Of a stretch of 64,000 bases of DNA, positions 24,119-31,397 are shown piece after piece (within the stretch, counting starts at the first letter, position 1; the number at the start of each line of letters is the position of its first letter). The stretch is taken from positions 253,984 to 317,983 of the forward strand of contig CAVZJM010000004.1 in the NCBI GenBank assembly GCA_963775625.1, given 5' to 3'. Below the pieces are notes generated by a model, which searched no databases, was not told the DNA's origin, and saw only the letters and a program-made list of their open reading frames with translations. The DNA comes from JAIBJN01 sp963775625. GTDB taxonomy: Bacteria; Actinomycetota; Thermoleophilia; Gaiellales; Gaiellaceae. The position numbers and the translations under genes are program-made.

Positions 24119-24729
24119 CCGTCGTCCGCAAACAGGATGTCCAGCGATCGTGCGCAATCTGCCATCGCACGCTCCTCATGGGCGAGCGTGCCGTCCGCTT
24201 CACGCCCGGCGGCGACGACTGGGTCGACGTTTGCGCGCTCTGCACGACGACCGCCGACGACCACGGCTGGCTCAAGGAGGGGAGCCCGACGACCCCGATC
24301 ATGCAGGAGCCGCGCCGCCGCCGTCGCTTCGGCGGGCTCGCAGCGCTGCTCGAGACGCGGCGTGCCGACCCGGAGCCGCACATCTCCGAGCCGATGTACC
24401 GCCGGCTCTCTCCGGAGGAGCAGGCGGTCGTCGAGGCCGCCGACCTCTTCAACGACAGCGCGTATCGCCGCACGATCGCCGGCATCGCCAAGAGCCTCGG
24501 CGACGCCCGCGTCAGCCTGCTGCCGCTCTCGGGCGTGAACCCGGAGGTCGTGATCACGGTCGCCTGGGACATCTCCTGGTACCAGTACCGCGTCTCCCCC
24601 GAGTCCCCGCAGCACGTGCGGCTCGCGGAGCGGGGCTACGAGCTCGACGATCTCGATCCCCGCTTTGCTGCGTGGAACGGCCACCTCAGCGGCGACGGCC
24701 GCGTCACGCCGGACATTCCGCGGTTGTAG
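24115..24729 (+). CDS. Hypothetical protein with N-terminal zinc knuckle, coupled to EF-G-like gene
   Basis: 204 residues, GTG start overlapping the EF-G-like stop. The N-terminus has 'CAICHRTLLMGERAVRF' then 'VCALCTTTAD', a treble-clef-like pair of CxxC knuckles. The middle is basic ('PRRRRRFGG') and the C-terminal 110 residues ('YRRTIAGIAKSLGDARVSLLPL', 'EVVITVAWDISWYQYRV') form a mixed alpha-beta domain not recognised. Translational coupling with the EF-G-like gene suggests a shared process, maybe ribosome-related. Confidence 0.75.
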   Translation: MTVVRKQDVQRSCAICHRTLLMGERAVRFTPGGDDWVDVCALCTTTADDHGWLKEGSPTTPIMQEPRRRRRFGGLAALLETRRADPEPHISEPMYRRLSPEEQAVVEAADLFNDSAYRRTIAGIAKSLGDARVSLLPLSGVNPEVVITVAWDISWYQYRVSPESPQHVRLAERGYELDDLDPRFAAWNGHLSGDGRVTPDIPRL

Positions 24730-24763
24730 GCCTGCGCCCGGGCTGCCGATAAGAGAGGCAACG

Positions 24764-24994
24764 ATGATCTACTGCGTGATCCCGCCGGAGCTCGAGACGG
24801 AGCTGTACGCGAAGCTCGTCGAGCACTACAAGGACAACCCGAACGTCGAGGTGATCGTGGATCGCCGCTCGGGGCCCGACCGGCGCCGCAACGGCGAGGG
24901 GCCGCCGGCGGGGGAAATGCGGACGATCCGCGACCGCCGCCGCGCCCGGCCTGGCACTTTTCCGTCGACGGATCTCCCAGACGAGGCAGCCTAG
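24764..24994 (+). CDS. Small hypothetical protein with RRSGPDRR motif
   Basis: 76 residues; ATG at 24764 after AAGAGAGG. 'YCVIPPELETELYAKLVEHY' then 'VEVIVDRRSGPDRRRN' is a short pattern that recurs in actinobacterial small proteins; its role is unknown. The C-terminus is Arg-rich and disordered-looking. Overlaps the convergent MFS gene by four bases. Confidence 0.65.
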   Translation: MIYCVIPPELETELYAKLVEHYKDNPNVEVIVDRRSGPDRRRNGEGPPAGEMRTIRDRRRARPGTFPSTDLPDEAA

Positions 24995-26169
24995 CCGCCC
25001 GCGGCCCGGAGCCGCAGCATGGCGAGGACACCCAGTGCCGGGCCCGGTGCGAGGAAGGCGAAGGCCCAGCGCCACCCGACCGCGTCCGCGAAGAACGGCA
25101 TCAGCCAGATCGTCGCCACGGTGAGCGTGAAGCCGACCGCGAGCTGCATCGTCAGCGCGGTGCCGACGTAGGCCTGGTCGGCATGCTCGGTGACGAGGGT
25201 TGAAAACTGTGCGGAGTCGGCGACGACCGTGAAGCCCCAGACGAGCCCGATCGCAAGCACGACCCAGGCGGGAGCGTCGAGGAAGAGGCCGATCAGAAGC
25301 GCACACGCCCCCGACACCGCCATCGCGAGCGCGGTCGTCTCCGGCCGGCCGATCCGGTCACCGAGGACGCCGCCGGCCCAGCAGCCGACGGCTCCCGCGG
25401 CGATGACCGCGAACGTGGCGTAGGCGGCGGCTGCGCCGGACTCCACGGAGCTCGAGTAGAAGACGACGAACCAGGCCCACATCGCATAGAGCTCCCACAT
25501 GTGGCCGAAGTAGCCGAGGCTCGCCAGGCGGACGCCGCGGTTGGCGAAGACCCGCCGTGCCTGGTGCGGATCGAAGGTCGCGGGCGGAAACGGATAGGGC
25601 CCGTCTCGCACGGCGAGCGCGAGGACGCCGCCGGCCAGAGTCAGCGCCGAGGTCGCGTAGATGACCGTGCGCCAGTCGAGGCCGCCGAGCGCGTTGACCA
25701 GATGGGGCGCGGCCGAGCCGAGTGTCAGCGCCCCGACGAGGATGCCGAGCGCCGTCCCGCGCCCCTTGCGGAACCAGGTCGCCATCAGCTTGAGCGCCGG
25801 CGGGTAGACGCCGGCGAGGAAGAAGCCGGTCAGGAAGCGGAGCGGAATGGCCGGTCCCGCGCTCGAGACGGCGGCGAGGAGCGCGTTGGCGGCGGCGGCG
25901 CCGGCCGCGCCGGTGAGGATGACGACCCGCGGCGCGACCACGTCGGCGACGTTCAGCACGCTGGAGACGAGGGCGCCGGCGACGAAGCCGAGCTGGACGG
26001 CGATGGTCAGCCAGGCCGCCGCCGTGTCCCCGAGCGCCCACTCGTCGCGCAGCTGCGGCACCACCGCGCTCGCCGAGAACCACGTCGTCATCGCGAGCAC
26101 GAGCGACGCGGCGAGGAGCGTGAGAGCGCGGGTGCGGCCCGGCGCCAGGACTAGATCGGCTCGGTCCAT
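24991..26169 (-). CDS. MFS transporter
   Basis: 392 residues with about 12 hydrophobic helices. The loop 2-3 motif appears as 'GALVSSVLNVADVVAPRVV' and the loop 8-9 repeat as 'GVLGDRIGRPETTALAM', typical of the nitrate/cyanate-like or drug-type MFS. Its start overlaps the end of the MaoC gene by 19 bases, so the two genes form a MaoC-MFS operon. Substrate not deducible. Confidence 0.88.
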   Translation of the reverse strand: MDRADLVLAPGRTRALTLLAASLVLAMTTWFSASAVVPQLRDEWALGDTAAAWLTIAVQLGFVAGALVSSVLNVADVVAPRVVILTGAAGAAAANALLAAVSSAGPAIPLRFLTGFFLAGVYPPALKLMATWFRKGRGTALGILVGALTLGSAAPHLVNALGGLDWRTVIYATSALTLAGGVLALAVRDGPYPFPPATFDPHQARRVFANRGVRLASLGYFGHMWELYAMWAWFVVFYSSSVESGAAAAYATFAVIAAGAVGCWAGGVLGDRIGRPETTALAMAVSGACALLIGLFLDAPAWVVLAIGLVWGFTVVADSAQFSTLVTEHADQAYVGTALTMQLAVGFTLTVATIWLMPFFADAVGWRWAFAFLAPGPALGVLAMLRLRAAGG

Positions 26170-26549
26170 ACGAGCGCGGTGCCGTCGAGGACGACCGTTC
26201 CCTCCTGGTTTTCGATCGTCGTGCGGAGCTTCGTGATCGGCTTGTCCTCCCGCGCCTCAAGCACCTCGACCTCTGCGGTGATCTCGTCGCCGGGCCTGAC
26301 CGGCGCCTTGAAGCTCCAGTCCACGTGCAGGAAGACGCTGCCCGGACCGGGGATGTCCTCGGCCACGACGGCGTTCAGCAGCCCGGTGGTGACGCCGCCT
26401 TGGACGATGATCCCGCCGAAGCGCGAGCGCGCCGCGGCCTCCTCGTCGTAGTGGAGCGGGTTCCGATCGCCGGTCAGCTCGGTGAAGAGCCCGATGTCCT
26501 CGGGACGTACCCGGCGTGTGCGGCTGGCCTTGTCGCCGACGGTGGGCAC
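26151..26549 (-). CDS. MaoC family (R)-specific enoyl-CoA hydratase-like protein
   Basis: 132 residues of hot-dog fold. The hydratase-2 signature is clear: 'FTELTGDRNPLHYDEEAAARS' with Asp and His at the catalytic places, and 'GGIIVQGGVTTGLLN'. A single MaoC domain of this size usually works as a homodimer on enoyl-CoA or as a dehydratase. First gene of the MaoC-MFS pair; divergent from the aldehyde dehydrogenase gene across a repeat element. Confidence 0.88.
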   Translation of the reverse strand: MPTVGDKASRTRRVRPEDIGLFTELTGDRNPLHYDEEAAARSRFGGIIVQGGVTTGLLNAVVAEDIPGPGSVFLHVDWSFKAPVRPGDEITAEVEVLEAREDKPITKLRTTIENQEGTVVLDGTALVWTEPI

Positions 26550-26559
26550 TAGCGCAAGC

Positions 26560-26728
26560 CTAGGAGAGTTTGGCGAAACGCAGCTGTGCCTTCGGGCCGC
26601 GCTGCTCGCCCCGAGAGCGGTGTCCTCAGTCGCGCCCGTAGCTTCCTGCTACGAGCGCTCCCTGCGTCCTTGTCTCGGAACGAGCATCGCACTCCGACGA
26701 CGAGCGGCGTCCCGCCCAACCCTCCTAG
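26560..26728 (+). repeat. Hairpin-ended repeat element, copy 1 (169 bp)
   Basis: The core 26584-26711 is about 90 % identical to 32251-32376. The ends (26560-26580 and 26708-26728) are inverted repeats of each other, 17 of 21 positions matching, beginning CTAGGAG/CTCCTAG. The arm sequence differs from that of copy 2, although both copies keep complementary arms. An inner hairpin GTAGC-TTCCT-GCTAC is present in both. It lies between the divergent MaoC and ALDH genes. Confidence 0.75.
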
Positions 26729-26759
26729 AATCGGAACCGGGAAAACGACAAGGAGCGAG

Positions 26760-28250
26760 ATGGCGACCGCAGCGACAGAGACTTCGAAGAACTACATCGG
26801 CGGCGAGTGGGTCGCTGCCTCCGGCGACGAGACATTCGACACGACGAGCCCGGCGACGGGCGAGACGATCGGAACCTTTCCCCGCTCGACGAACGCCGAC
26901 GTCGATCGCGCGGTCGAGGCGGCCCGGGAGGCGTACGAGAGCTGGCGCCTGACGCCGGCGCCGAGGCGGGGCGAGGTTCTTTTCCGCGTCGCGCAGCGGT
27001 TCGTGGAGCGCAAGGACGAGCTGACCGAGCTGATGGTGCGCGAGATGGGCAAGGTGCGCGCCGAGGCCGGCGGCGACGTCCAGGAGGCGATCGACATGAC
27101 GTTCTACATGGCCGGCGAGGGCCGCCGCCTCTTCGGCCAGACGACGCCGTCGGAGATGCCCGACAAGTTCCAGATGAGCGTCCGTATGCCGGTGGGCGTC
27201 GTCGGCGCGATCACCCCCTGGAACTTCCCGATCGCGATCCCGAGCTGGAAGATTGCCCCGGCGCTCGTCTGCGGCAACACCGTCGTCTTCAAGCCCGCCC
27301 GGGACACGCCTATGCTCGGCCAGCGCTTCGTGGAGATCTTCGCCGAGGCCGGGCTGCCGGCCGGGGTGCTCAACATCGTCCACGGCGGCGGCGAGTCGGT
27401 CGGCGAGCGCCTCGTCAAGCACCCCGACGTGCCGCTCATCTCGCTCACGGGGTCGCGCGAGGTAGGGATCAAGACCGCCGAGAACGGCGCCGCCTACCTC
27501 AAGCACATCCACCTCGAGCTCGGCGGGAAGAACGCGATCATCGTCATGGACGACGCCGACCTCGACCTGGCCGTCGAGGGGATCATCTGGTCGGCGTTCG
27601 GCACCTCCGGCCAGCGCTGCACGGCGGCGAGCCGCGTCATCGCCGGCAAGGCGGTCTACGACGCGCTCGCGTCGAGGCTCGTCGAGCAAACCGAGAAGCT
27701 CCGCCTGGGCGACGGCCTGGAGGACTCGACCGACGTCGGCCCGGTCGTGAACCGCTCGGCTCTCGAGAAGATCCACTCCTACACCGAGATCGGGAAGGAC
27801 GAGGGAGCTACGCTCCTCACCGGCGGGGAGGTCGCCACCGAGAACGGGCTCGACAGGGGCTCCTTCTACCGCCCGACGATCTTCGGCGACGTCGAGCCGG
27901 GCATGCGCATCGCGCAGGAGGAGATCTTCGGCCCGACGACCGCGCTCATCCGCGCGACGGACGTCGACGAGGCGATCGAGATCGCCAACGGGATCGAGTT
28001 CGGCCTCTCGTCCTCGATCTTCACGAGCGACGTGAACAAGGCCTTCAAGGCGATGCGCGACCTGAACGCCGGCATCACGTACATCAACGCGGGGACGACC
28101 GGCGCCGAGGTGCATCTCCCCTTCGGCGGCACGAAGGGGACCGGCAACGGCCACCGCGAGGCAGGCCAGGCGGCGCTCGACTTCTACACGGAGTGGAAGT
28201 CGATCTACGTCGACTACTCCGGCAAGCTCCAGCGCGCTCAGATCGACTAG
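26760..28250 (+). CDS. Aldehyde dehydrogenase family protein
   Basis: 496 residues; ATG at 26760 after AAGGAG. NAD(P)-dependent ALDH fold: 'NYIGGEWVAASGDETFDTTSPATG', 'GAITPWNFPIA', catalytic Glu in 'LELGGKNAIIV' and catalytic Cys in 'SGQRCTAASR', with 'EEIFGPTTALI' near the end. Oxidises an aldehyde to an acid; the substrate is not fixed by sequence (it looks like the alpha-ketoglutarate-semialdehyde or lactaldehyde group). The start region lies just after the repeat element. Confidence 0.93.
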   Translation: MATAATETSKNYIGGEWVAASGDETFDTTSPATGETIGTFPRSTNADVDRAVEAAREAYESWRLTPAPRRGEVLFRVAQRFVERKDELTELMVREMGKVRAEAGGDVQEAIDMTFYMAGEGRRLFGQTTPSEMPDKFQMSVRMPVGVVGAITPWNFPIAIPSWKIAPALVCGNTVVFKPARDTPMLGQRFVEIFAEAGLPAGVLNIVHGGGESVGERLVKHPDVPLISLTGSREVGIKTAENGAAYLKHIHLELGGKNAIIVMDDADLDLAVEGIIWSAFGTSGQRCTAASRVIAGKAVYDALASRLVEQTEKLRLGDGLEDSTDVGPVVNRSALEKIHSYTEIGKDEGATLLTGGEVATENGLDRGSFYRPTIFGDVEPGMRIAQEEIFGPTTALIRATDVDEAIEIANGIEFGLSSSIFTSDVNKAFKAMRDLNAGITYINAGTTGAEVHLPFGGTKGTGNGHREAGQAALDFYTEWKSIYVDYSGKLQRAQID

Positions 28251-28261
28251 ATGGCCGCCGC

Positions 28262-28663
28262 GTGAAGGCCCGCCTCTTCACGGACGGCGGCGCGCGTGGA
28301 AATCCGGGGCCGGCCGCCGCGGCCTTCGTGCTCGAGGCGGGGGACGGCACCGTCCTGGCTGCCCGCGGTGAGACGATCGGCATCGCCACGAACAACGTCG
28401 CCGAGTACCGCGCGCTCGTCGCCGGGCTCGAGCAGGCGCGCGAGTTCGGCGTTGACGAGCTCGAGGTGGTCTCCGATTCCGAGCTTCTCGTCAAGCAGAT
28501 GCGCGGCGAGTACAAGGTCAAGAACGCCGCGCTCCGCGAGCTCTCGGCCGAAGCCGCACGGCTCGCGGGCGAGATCGGGGAGGTCCGCTACACGGCCGTG
28601 CGGCGCGAGCACAACGAGCTGGCCGACCGCCTGGTCAACGAGGCGCTCGATGCCGCCACCTGA
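28262..28663 (+). CDS. rnhA: Ribonuclease HI-like protein
   Basis: 133 residues, GTG start. Active-site motifs are 'FTDGGARGNPGPAA' (Asp), 'NNVAEYRAL' (Glu), 'VVSDSELLVKQMRGEYKVKN' (Asp) and 'HNELADRLVNEAL' (His, Asp). This short form is typical of the actinobacterial RNase H domain (also the N-terminal part of the RNase H/CobC fusion protein), here without the fused phosphatase. Cleaves RNA in RNA:DNA hybrids. Confidence 0.9.
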   Translation: MKARLFTDGGARGNPGPAAAAFVLEAGDGTVLAARGETIGIATNNVAEYRALVAGLEQAREFGVDELEVVSDSELLVKQMRGEYKVKNAALRELSAEAARLAGEIGEVRYTAVRREHNELADRLVNEALDAAT

Positions 28664-28671
28664 ACCGCAGC

Positions 28672-28677
28672 TATAAT
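28672..28677 (+). promoter_or_regulatory. -10 element of tRNA-Gly promoter
   Basis: Perfect TATAAT, 11 bases before the tRNA 5' end; no good -35 box. Confidence 0.6.
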
Positions 28678-28688
28678 CGCTCCGCTCT

Positions 28689-28762
28689 GCGGATGTAGCT
28701 CAGTTGGCTAGAGCGTCTGCTTGCCATGCAGAAGGTCGAGGGTTCGAGTCCCTTCATCCGCT
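28689..28762 (+). tRNA. tRNA-Gly (GCC anticodon)
   Basis: 74 bases. The acceptor GCGGATG pairs with CATCCGC; D-arm TAGCTCAGTTGGCTAGAGC; anticodon stem TCTGC/GCAGA, loop TTGCCAT (anticodon GCC); T-loop TTCGAGTC. Discriminator T, no CCA. The last 37 bases are repeated exactly at 30102-30138. Confidence 0.96.
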
Positions 28763-28765
28763 CTA

Positions 28766-28793
28766 AGAAAGCCCCCGGAAACGGGGGCTTTCT
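28766..28793 (+). terminator. Intrinsic terminator after tRNA-Gly
   Basis: An 11-bp perfect stem AGAAAGCCCCC / GGGGGCTTTCT with a 6-base loop directly after the tRNA. The A-rich start and T-rich end make it an intrinsic terminator. Confidence 0.85.
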
Positions 28794-28888
28794 GTTGGCC
28801 CGGCGGTAAACCCGATCGGCCTCCTGCAAGCGATGTTGCAAGCACCGGCGAGTGAAGCGGCGCCCCTCAGGAGACGCGGCGCTCCTGA

Positions 28889-29230
28889 TCAGGGAGCGAG
28901 GAGGACGAGCAGGACGGACGCGGCTCCCACCACGATCCCCACCGCGGCGAGCGCCAGCACGAAACCCTCGCCGGTGTGCGGTTCACGGTCTTCCCGCAGC
29001 GCCGCCTCCAACTCCCGGTAGTGCACGATCCCGTACACCATGGCTGCCAGACCGGAGGCCGACAGCAAGGTTCCGAGTGCGATATACGGCCAGTTCGTGC
29101 CGCCGACGATCTCGGGCAGGACACGCCCGACTCCGAATCCCGCCGCGATCGCGGCCAAACCAGTACGCCACCACGCGAGATACGTGCGCTCGTGCGCGAG
29201 CTGTGTCCGGTGGACTTCGCCGCTCGCCAT
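28889..29230 (-). CDS. DUF202 (YidH-like) membrane protein
   Basis: 113 residues from ATG 29230 (a GTG at 29260 would add 10). 'LAHERTYLAWWRTGLAAIAAG' is the DUF202 hallmark; three membrane helices follow. Unknown function. It lies in the cargo of the tRNA-Gly island and reads toward the tRNA. Confidence 0.88.
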   Translation of the reverse strand: MASGEVHRTQLAHERTYLAWWRTGLAAIAAGFGVGRVLPEIVGGTNWPYIALGTLLSASGLAAMVYGIVHYRELEAALREDREPHTGEGFVLALAAVGIVVGAASVLLVLLAP

Positions 29231-29287
29231 CTCAGGGGGTCGAGCATAAGCGTGTGCCACAGAATGGGTAGCCCTGCACTGGCCGAA

Positions 29288-29494
29288 CTAAGGCCCCTTC
29301 TCCTTGTCCTCGATGCGCTCGGCGATCAGGTGAAACGACCGCTGCGTCGCGACGGCCAGGCCCATGAGCAGCTGGTTCATTTCGTCCACCGGCGGTGCGA
29401 TTCCAGAACCGCTCGCAGCCTGCGCCTTCTCGTAGGCCGGCAAAGTCTTCACCTCGCGTCGAAAGATGCTGTCGATTTCATCCCCTAGCGCCAT
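29288..29494 (-). CDS. Small hypothetical protein in tRNA-Gly island
   Basis: 68 residues from ATG 29494, which has AGGAG at the right distance. An upstream start at 29521 would add nine. Predicted helical ('LLMGLAVATQRSFHLIAERI', 'EKGP' end); no family recognised. Probably co-transcribed with the DUF202 gene 57 bases downstream. Confidence 0.55.
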   Translation of the reverse strand: MALGDEIDSIFRREVKTLPAYEKAQAASGSGIAPPVDEMNQLLMGLAVATQRSFHLIAERIEDKEKGP

Positions 29495-29521
29495 TGCCGT
29501 CTCCTGTTCGATTTGCGGCAA

Positions 29522-30101
29522 CTCTAGAAGGGCCGGTCGCTGCTACGTCAGTGGCCATGATGACCTCCTTTGCCGGTTGAAAGAGGGCGTCCGCGATGCT
29601 ACTTGTCCTTCGCAAGGCTGGAGGCTCGCGGACAGCGAACTAGCGAGCCCAGGAGATTTGCGCCTCGCTCGCCTCAAGCCCGCGCCGGTGGACAAGCTCG
29701 GCCAGCGCTGCCGCCGCCCTCTCACTGTCCGAAACGGCCATCTAGGCAGCTGCCACTTGCCGTAGCCTGACCTCGCCGGGGGCGCGGGTCAGGGTAGTCC
29801 TAGGGTCACCTTGCGGTCTTGCGCCCGGGCCGTTTGCGCGGAGACTGGCTAAGGCGGACTAGATTCGTCGCCGGCCGCCCACCTGAAAACGACCCGGTAG
29901 CTCTGCAGCGCCGAGGAGCTAGTCCGGAAAGCCTCAACTCGGCTCGGTGCGGTTAGCGAATAGCGTCAGCCCCGGTGTTCGCCCCCTAACACGGCTGCCA
30001 CACCGTTCCACACGGACGCTGCCGGGCAGCCGGAGAACGTACTTCCGATCGCGGTTTCGCGGATCGCCGCGGAACGGAGTGGCACTTAGGGTCGGGTTGC
30101 T
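29522..30101. other. Gene-free right half of the tRNA-Gly island
   Basis: 580 bases with no supported coding frame on either strand. Reading frames here lack start signals and normal composition. It may be decayed DNA or carry sites for the element's own mobility. Confidence 0.45.
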
Positions 30102-30138
30102 ATGCAGAAGGTCGAGGGTTCGAGTCCCTTCATCCGCT
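30102..30138 (+). repeat. Displaced 3' half of tRNA-Gly (37-bp direct repeat)
   Basis: Identical to 28726-28762, from the anticodon loop (A37) through the T-arm to the discriminator base. Similarity extends leftwards with one mismatch into the anticodon loop (TTGCTA versus TTGCCA), so the crossover fell in the loop. Confidence 0.88.
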
Positions 30139-30143
30139 TCTCC

Positions 30144-30173
30144 GAAAAAGCCCCGCTCAGGCGAGGATTTTTC
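30144..30173 (+). terminator. Terminator after the tRNA-Gly remnant
   Basis: GAAAAA and TTTTTC flank an imperfect GC stem (CCCCGC, loop TCAG, GCGAGG), followed by no further gene for 60 bases. It probably was the original terminator downstream of tRNA-Gly. Confidence 0.6.
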
Positions 30174-30180
30174 ATGGAGA

Positions 30181-30208
30181 GGAAGATCCGCGCTTCCCCC
30201 GCCGTCCT
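30181..30208 (+). promoter_or_regulatory. ECF-type promoter for gene 30242
   Basis: GGAAGA (30181-30186), 16-nt spacer, CGTCCT (30203-30208). The same two boxes with the same spacing occur at 31991-32018, beside the ECF sigma gene. GGAA and CGTC are the classic ECF -35 and -10 cores. The gene start is 34 bases downstream. Confidence 0.6.
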
Positions 30209-30241
30209 GCCTTGAACAGCAGTTCTCGGGAGGAGGGGGAG

Positions 30242-30487
30242 ATGCAGGAGCACGGGATCAAGGGAAAGATCGAAGTCCGCCGCGCGGAGTCTGCGGTGAT
30301 GTTCGCCGAGCTCGAGCGCTGCACTCGATGCCACCAGCGCTACCCCGCGCCGTTCGGTCACCGGTGCCCGCACACTTCGTCTGTCGCCCGCGTCGAGGAC
30401 GACTTCGAACGTGGCTTCCGGGCCTGGCTCGAGACGAACGACGGCCGATTCGCCCAGTACCTGGCGCGGAAGCAGCGGACGCCCTGA
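30242..30487 (+). CDS. Small zinc-motif hypothetical protein
   Basis: 81 residues, ATG at 30242 after GGGAGGAGGGGGAG. 'CTRCHQRYPAPFGHRCPH' gives CxxC...H.C ligands for one zinc. The C-terminal half is charged and helical. Behind an ECF-type promoter; the function is unknown. Convergent with the 30495 gene. Confidence 0.65.
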   Translation: MQEHGIKGKIEVRRAESAVMFAELERCTRCHQRYPAPFGHRCPHTSSVARVEDDFERGFRAWLETNDGRFAQYLARKQRTP

Positions 30488-30494
30488 GGCGCCG

Positions 30495-30974
30495 CTAGAC
30501 GTCTTCGTCGAGGCGACGCTCGAGATAGCGCTCGAGGTCCGGCCCGCCGGGGTTGGCCAGCACGTCCTCGATCCAGGCGCGGCGCTCGAAGTCGACGATC
30601 GCCAGCTCCCAGACGCAGCCGGCCGGCTGGTTCGCCACCTGCGTGAACGAGATCGGATCCTCCTTCGGGCTCACGTAGATGCGCTGGTGGAGCTCGTTCT
30701 CCGACTGCCACCAGTAGATCAGCGCGATGTAGACCGATGTCGCGTCGTGGGCGGTGGCGAAGGCGACGGCGTAGCGGTCGCCGGCCTCGGGCGGCTGGGG
30801 GAGAACGGAAGCCGCCAGGTCGCGGGTCGCCTCGACGAACGCCGGGTCGGGCTCCTTGCCGTTCAGCGCGATGCCGTAGAGCTTCAGCTGCCAGCCGTCG
30901 AGGTCATCCCGGCGGACGAAGCGGACGTGCCGTGGCCTGTACGGAGCTTCGAGAGCGGTCGCAAGCGTTGTCAT
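30495..30974 (-). CDS. Conserved-looking hypothetical protein
   Basis: 159 residues, alpha-beta composition. 'RHVRFVRRDDLDGWQLKLYGIA', 'GDRYAVAFATAHDATSVYIALIYWW' and 'CVWELAIVDFERRAWIEDVL' are distinctive but belong to no family I can name. The start at 30974 lies about 8 bases after an ECF-type promoter, so the mRNA would be leaderless. Confidence 0.7.
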   Translation of the reverse strand: MTTLATALEAPYRPRHVRFVRRDDLDGWQLKLYGIALNGKEPDPAFVEATRDLAASVLPQPPEAGDRYAVAFATAHDATSVYIALIYWWQSENELHQRIYVSPKEDPISFTQVANQPAGCVWELAIVDFERRAWIEDVLANPGGPDLERYLERRLDEDV

Positions 30975-30981
30975 GCCCGTT

Positions 30982-31009
30982 CGAACGAGCTCGCGCTCTC
31001 ACTTCTTCC
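30982..31009 (-). promoter_or_regulatory. ECF-type promoter for gene 30974
   Basis: On the minus strand GGAAGA (31009-31004), a 16-nt spacer, CGTTCG (30987-30982). Same -35 and spacing as at 30181 and 31991; the -10 differs in two bases. Confidence 0.5.
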
Positions 31010-31090
31010 GGGGCTAAAGGTCGACGGCGGGCATGCCGAAACTAAGACCGTTCCGACGTGAGGCCGCAACACGCCGGGACACCCTGAATC

Positions 31091-31119
31091 GGGCCGCTGC
31101 CCAGGCGGCCCTTTTCTTT
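31091..31119 (+). terminator. Orphan intrinsic terminator
   Basis: GGGCCGC / GCGGCCC 7-bp stem with loop TGCCCAG, then CTTTTCTTT-like tract. It points along the plus strand although both neighbouring genes are on the minus strand. It may end an unannotated short transcript or be left from an older gene. Confidence 0.55.
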
Positions 31120-31135
31120 GCCGGCGAATCCCCGC

Positions 31136-31387
31136 TCAGCTGTCGAGTCGGCGGCGCAGCTCGTCGAGCGGGATCGCGTCGGGCTCGTAGCCCTCGAGTC
31201 GGAGCGCGTCCTCGAGATTCGCGATCAGGGCGTCGCGGAATGCGAGGTCGGCCTCCGCCCTCGCGACGATGTCGTCGAGCCGACCGCGCGCGAGCGGGAG
31301 CTCCTGGGCCGCTTCCACCCATGCTTGCGGCGCGGGCGGGAGGGCCTTGATCAGCTCGGCGAGGTGGTGTTCGTCGTAGGCGGTCAT
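31136..31387 (-). CDS. Small hypothetical protein downstream of ECF sigma factor
   Basis: 83 residues, helical and acidic ('HHLAELIKALPPAPQAWVEAAQ', 'RLDDIVARAEADLAFRDALIANLEDAL'). It starts 10 bases after the sigma-factor stop and is probably co-transcribed. No membrane segment and no HxxxCxxC zinc motif, so it is not a standard anti-sigma, but it could still bind the sigma factor. Confidence 0.6.
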   Translation of the reverse strand: MTAYDEHHLAELIKALPPAPQAWVEAAQELPLARGRLDDIVARAEADLAFRDALIANLEDALRLEGYEPDAIPLDELRRRLDS

Positions 31388-31397
31388 CTGGTCTCCG

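Larger units (their letters stand above)
28763..30138. mobile_element. 1.4-kb integrase-free island inserted at tRNA-Gly
   Basis: The 3' half of tRNA-Gly (28726-28762) is repeated exactly, 37 of 37 bases, at 30102-30138. This is the arrangement left when an element integrates into a tRNA gene and restores it. Between the repeats lie only a DUF202 gene, a 68-codon gene, a terminator and 580 bases without genes. No integrase, excisionase or replication gene is present, so it is a defective or trans-mobilised cassette. Confidence 0.7.

Noticed and set aside
26649..28154. Long minus-strand frame opposite the aldehyde dehydrogenase
   Set aside because: Same effect; no start signal, Arg/Ala-rich composition, no domain.
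28763..30138. CRISPR-like or phage-like content in the tRNA-Gly island
   Set aside because: No repeated spacer pattern, no Cas or phage genes; the only repeats are the flanking 37-mers.
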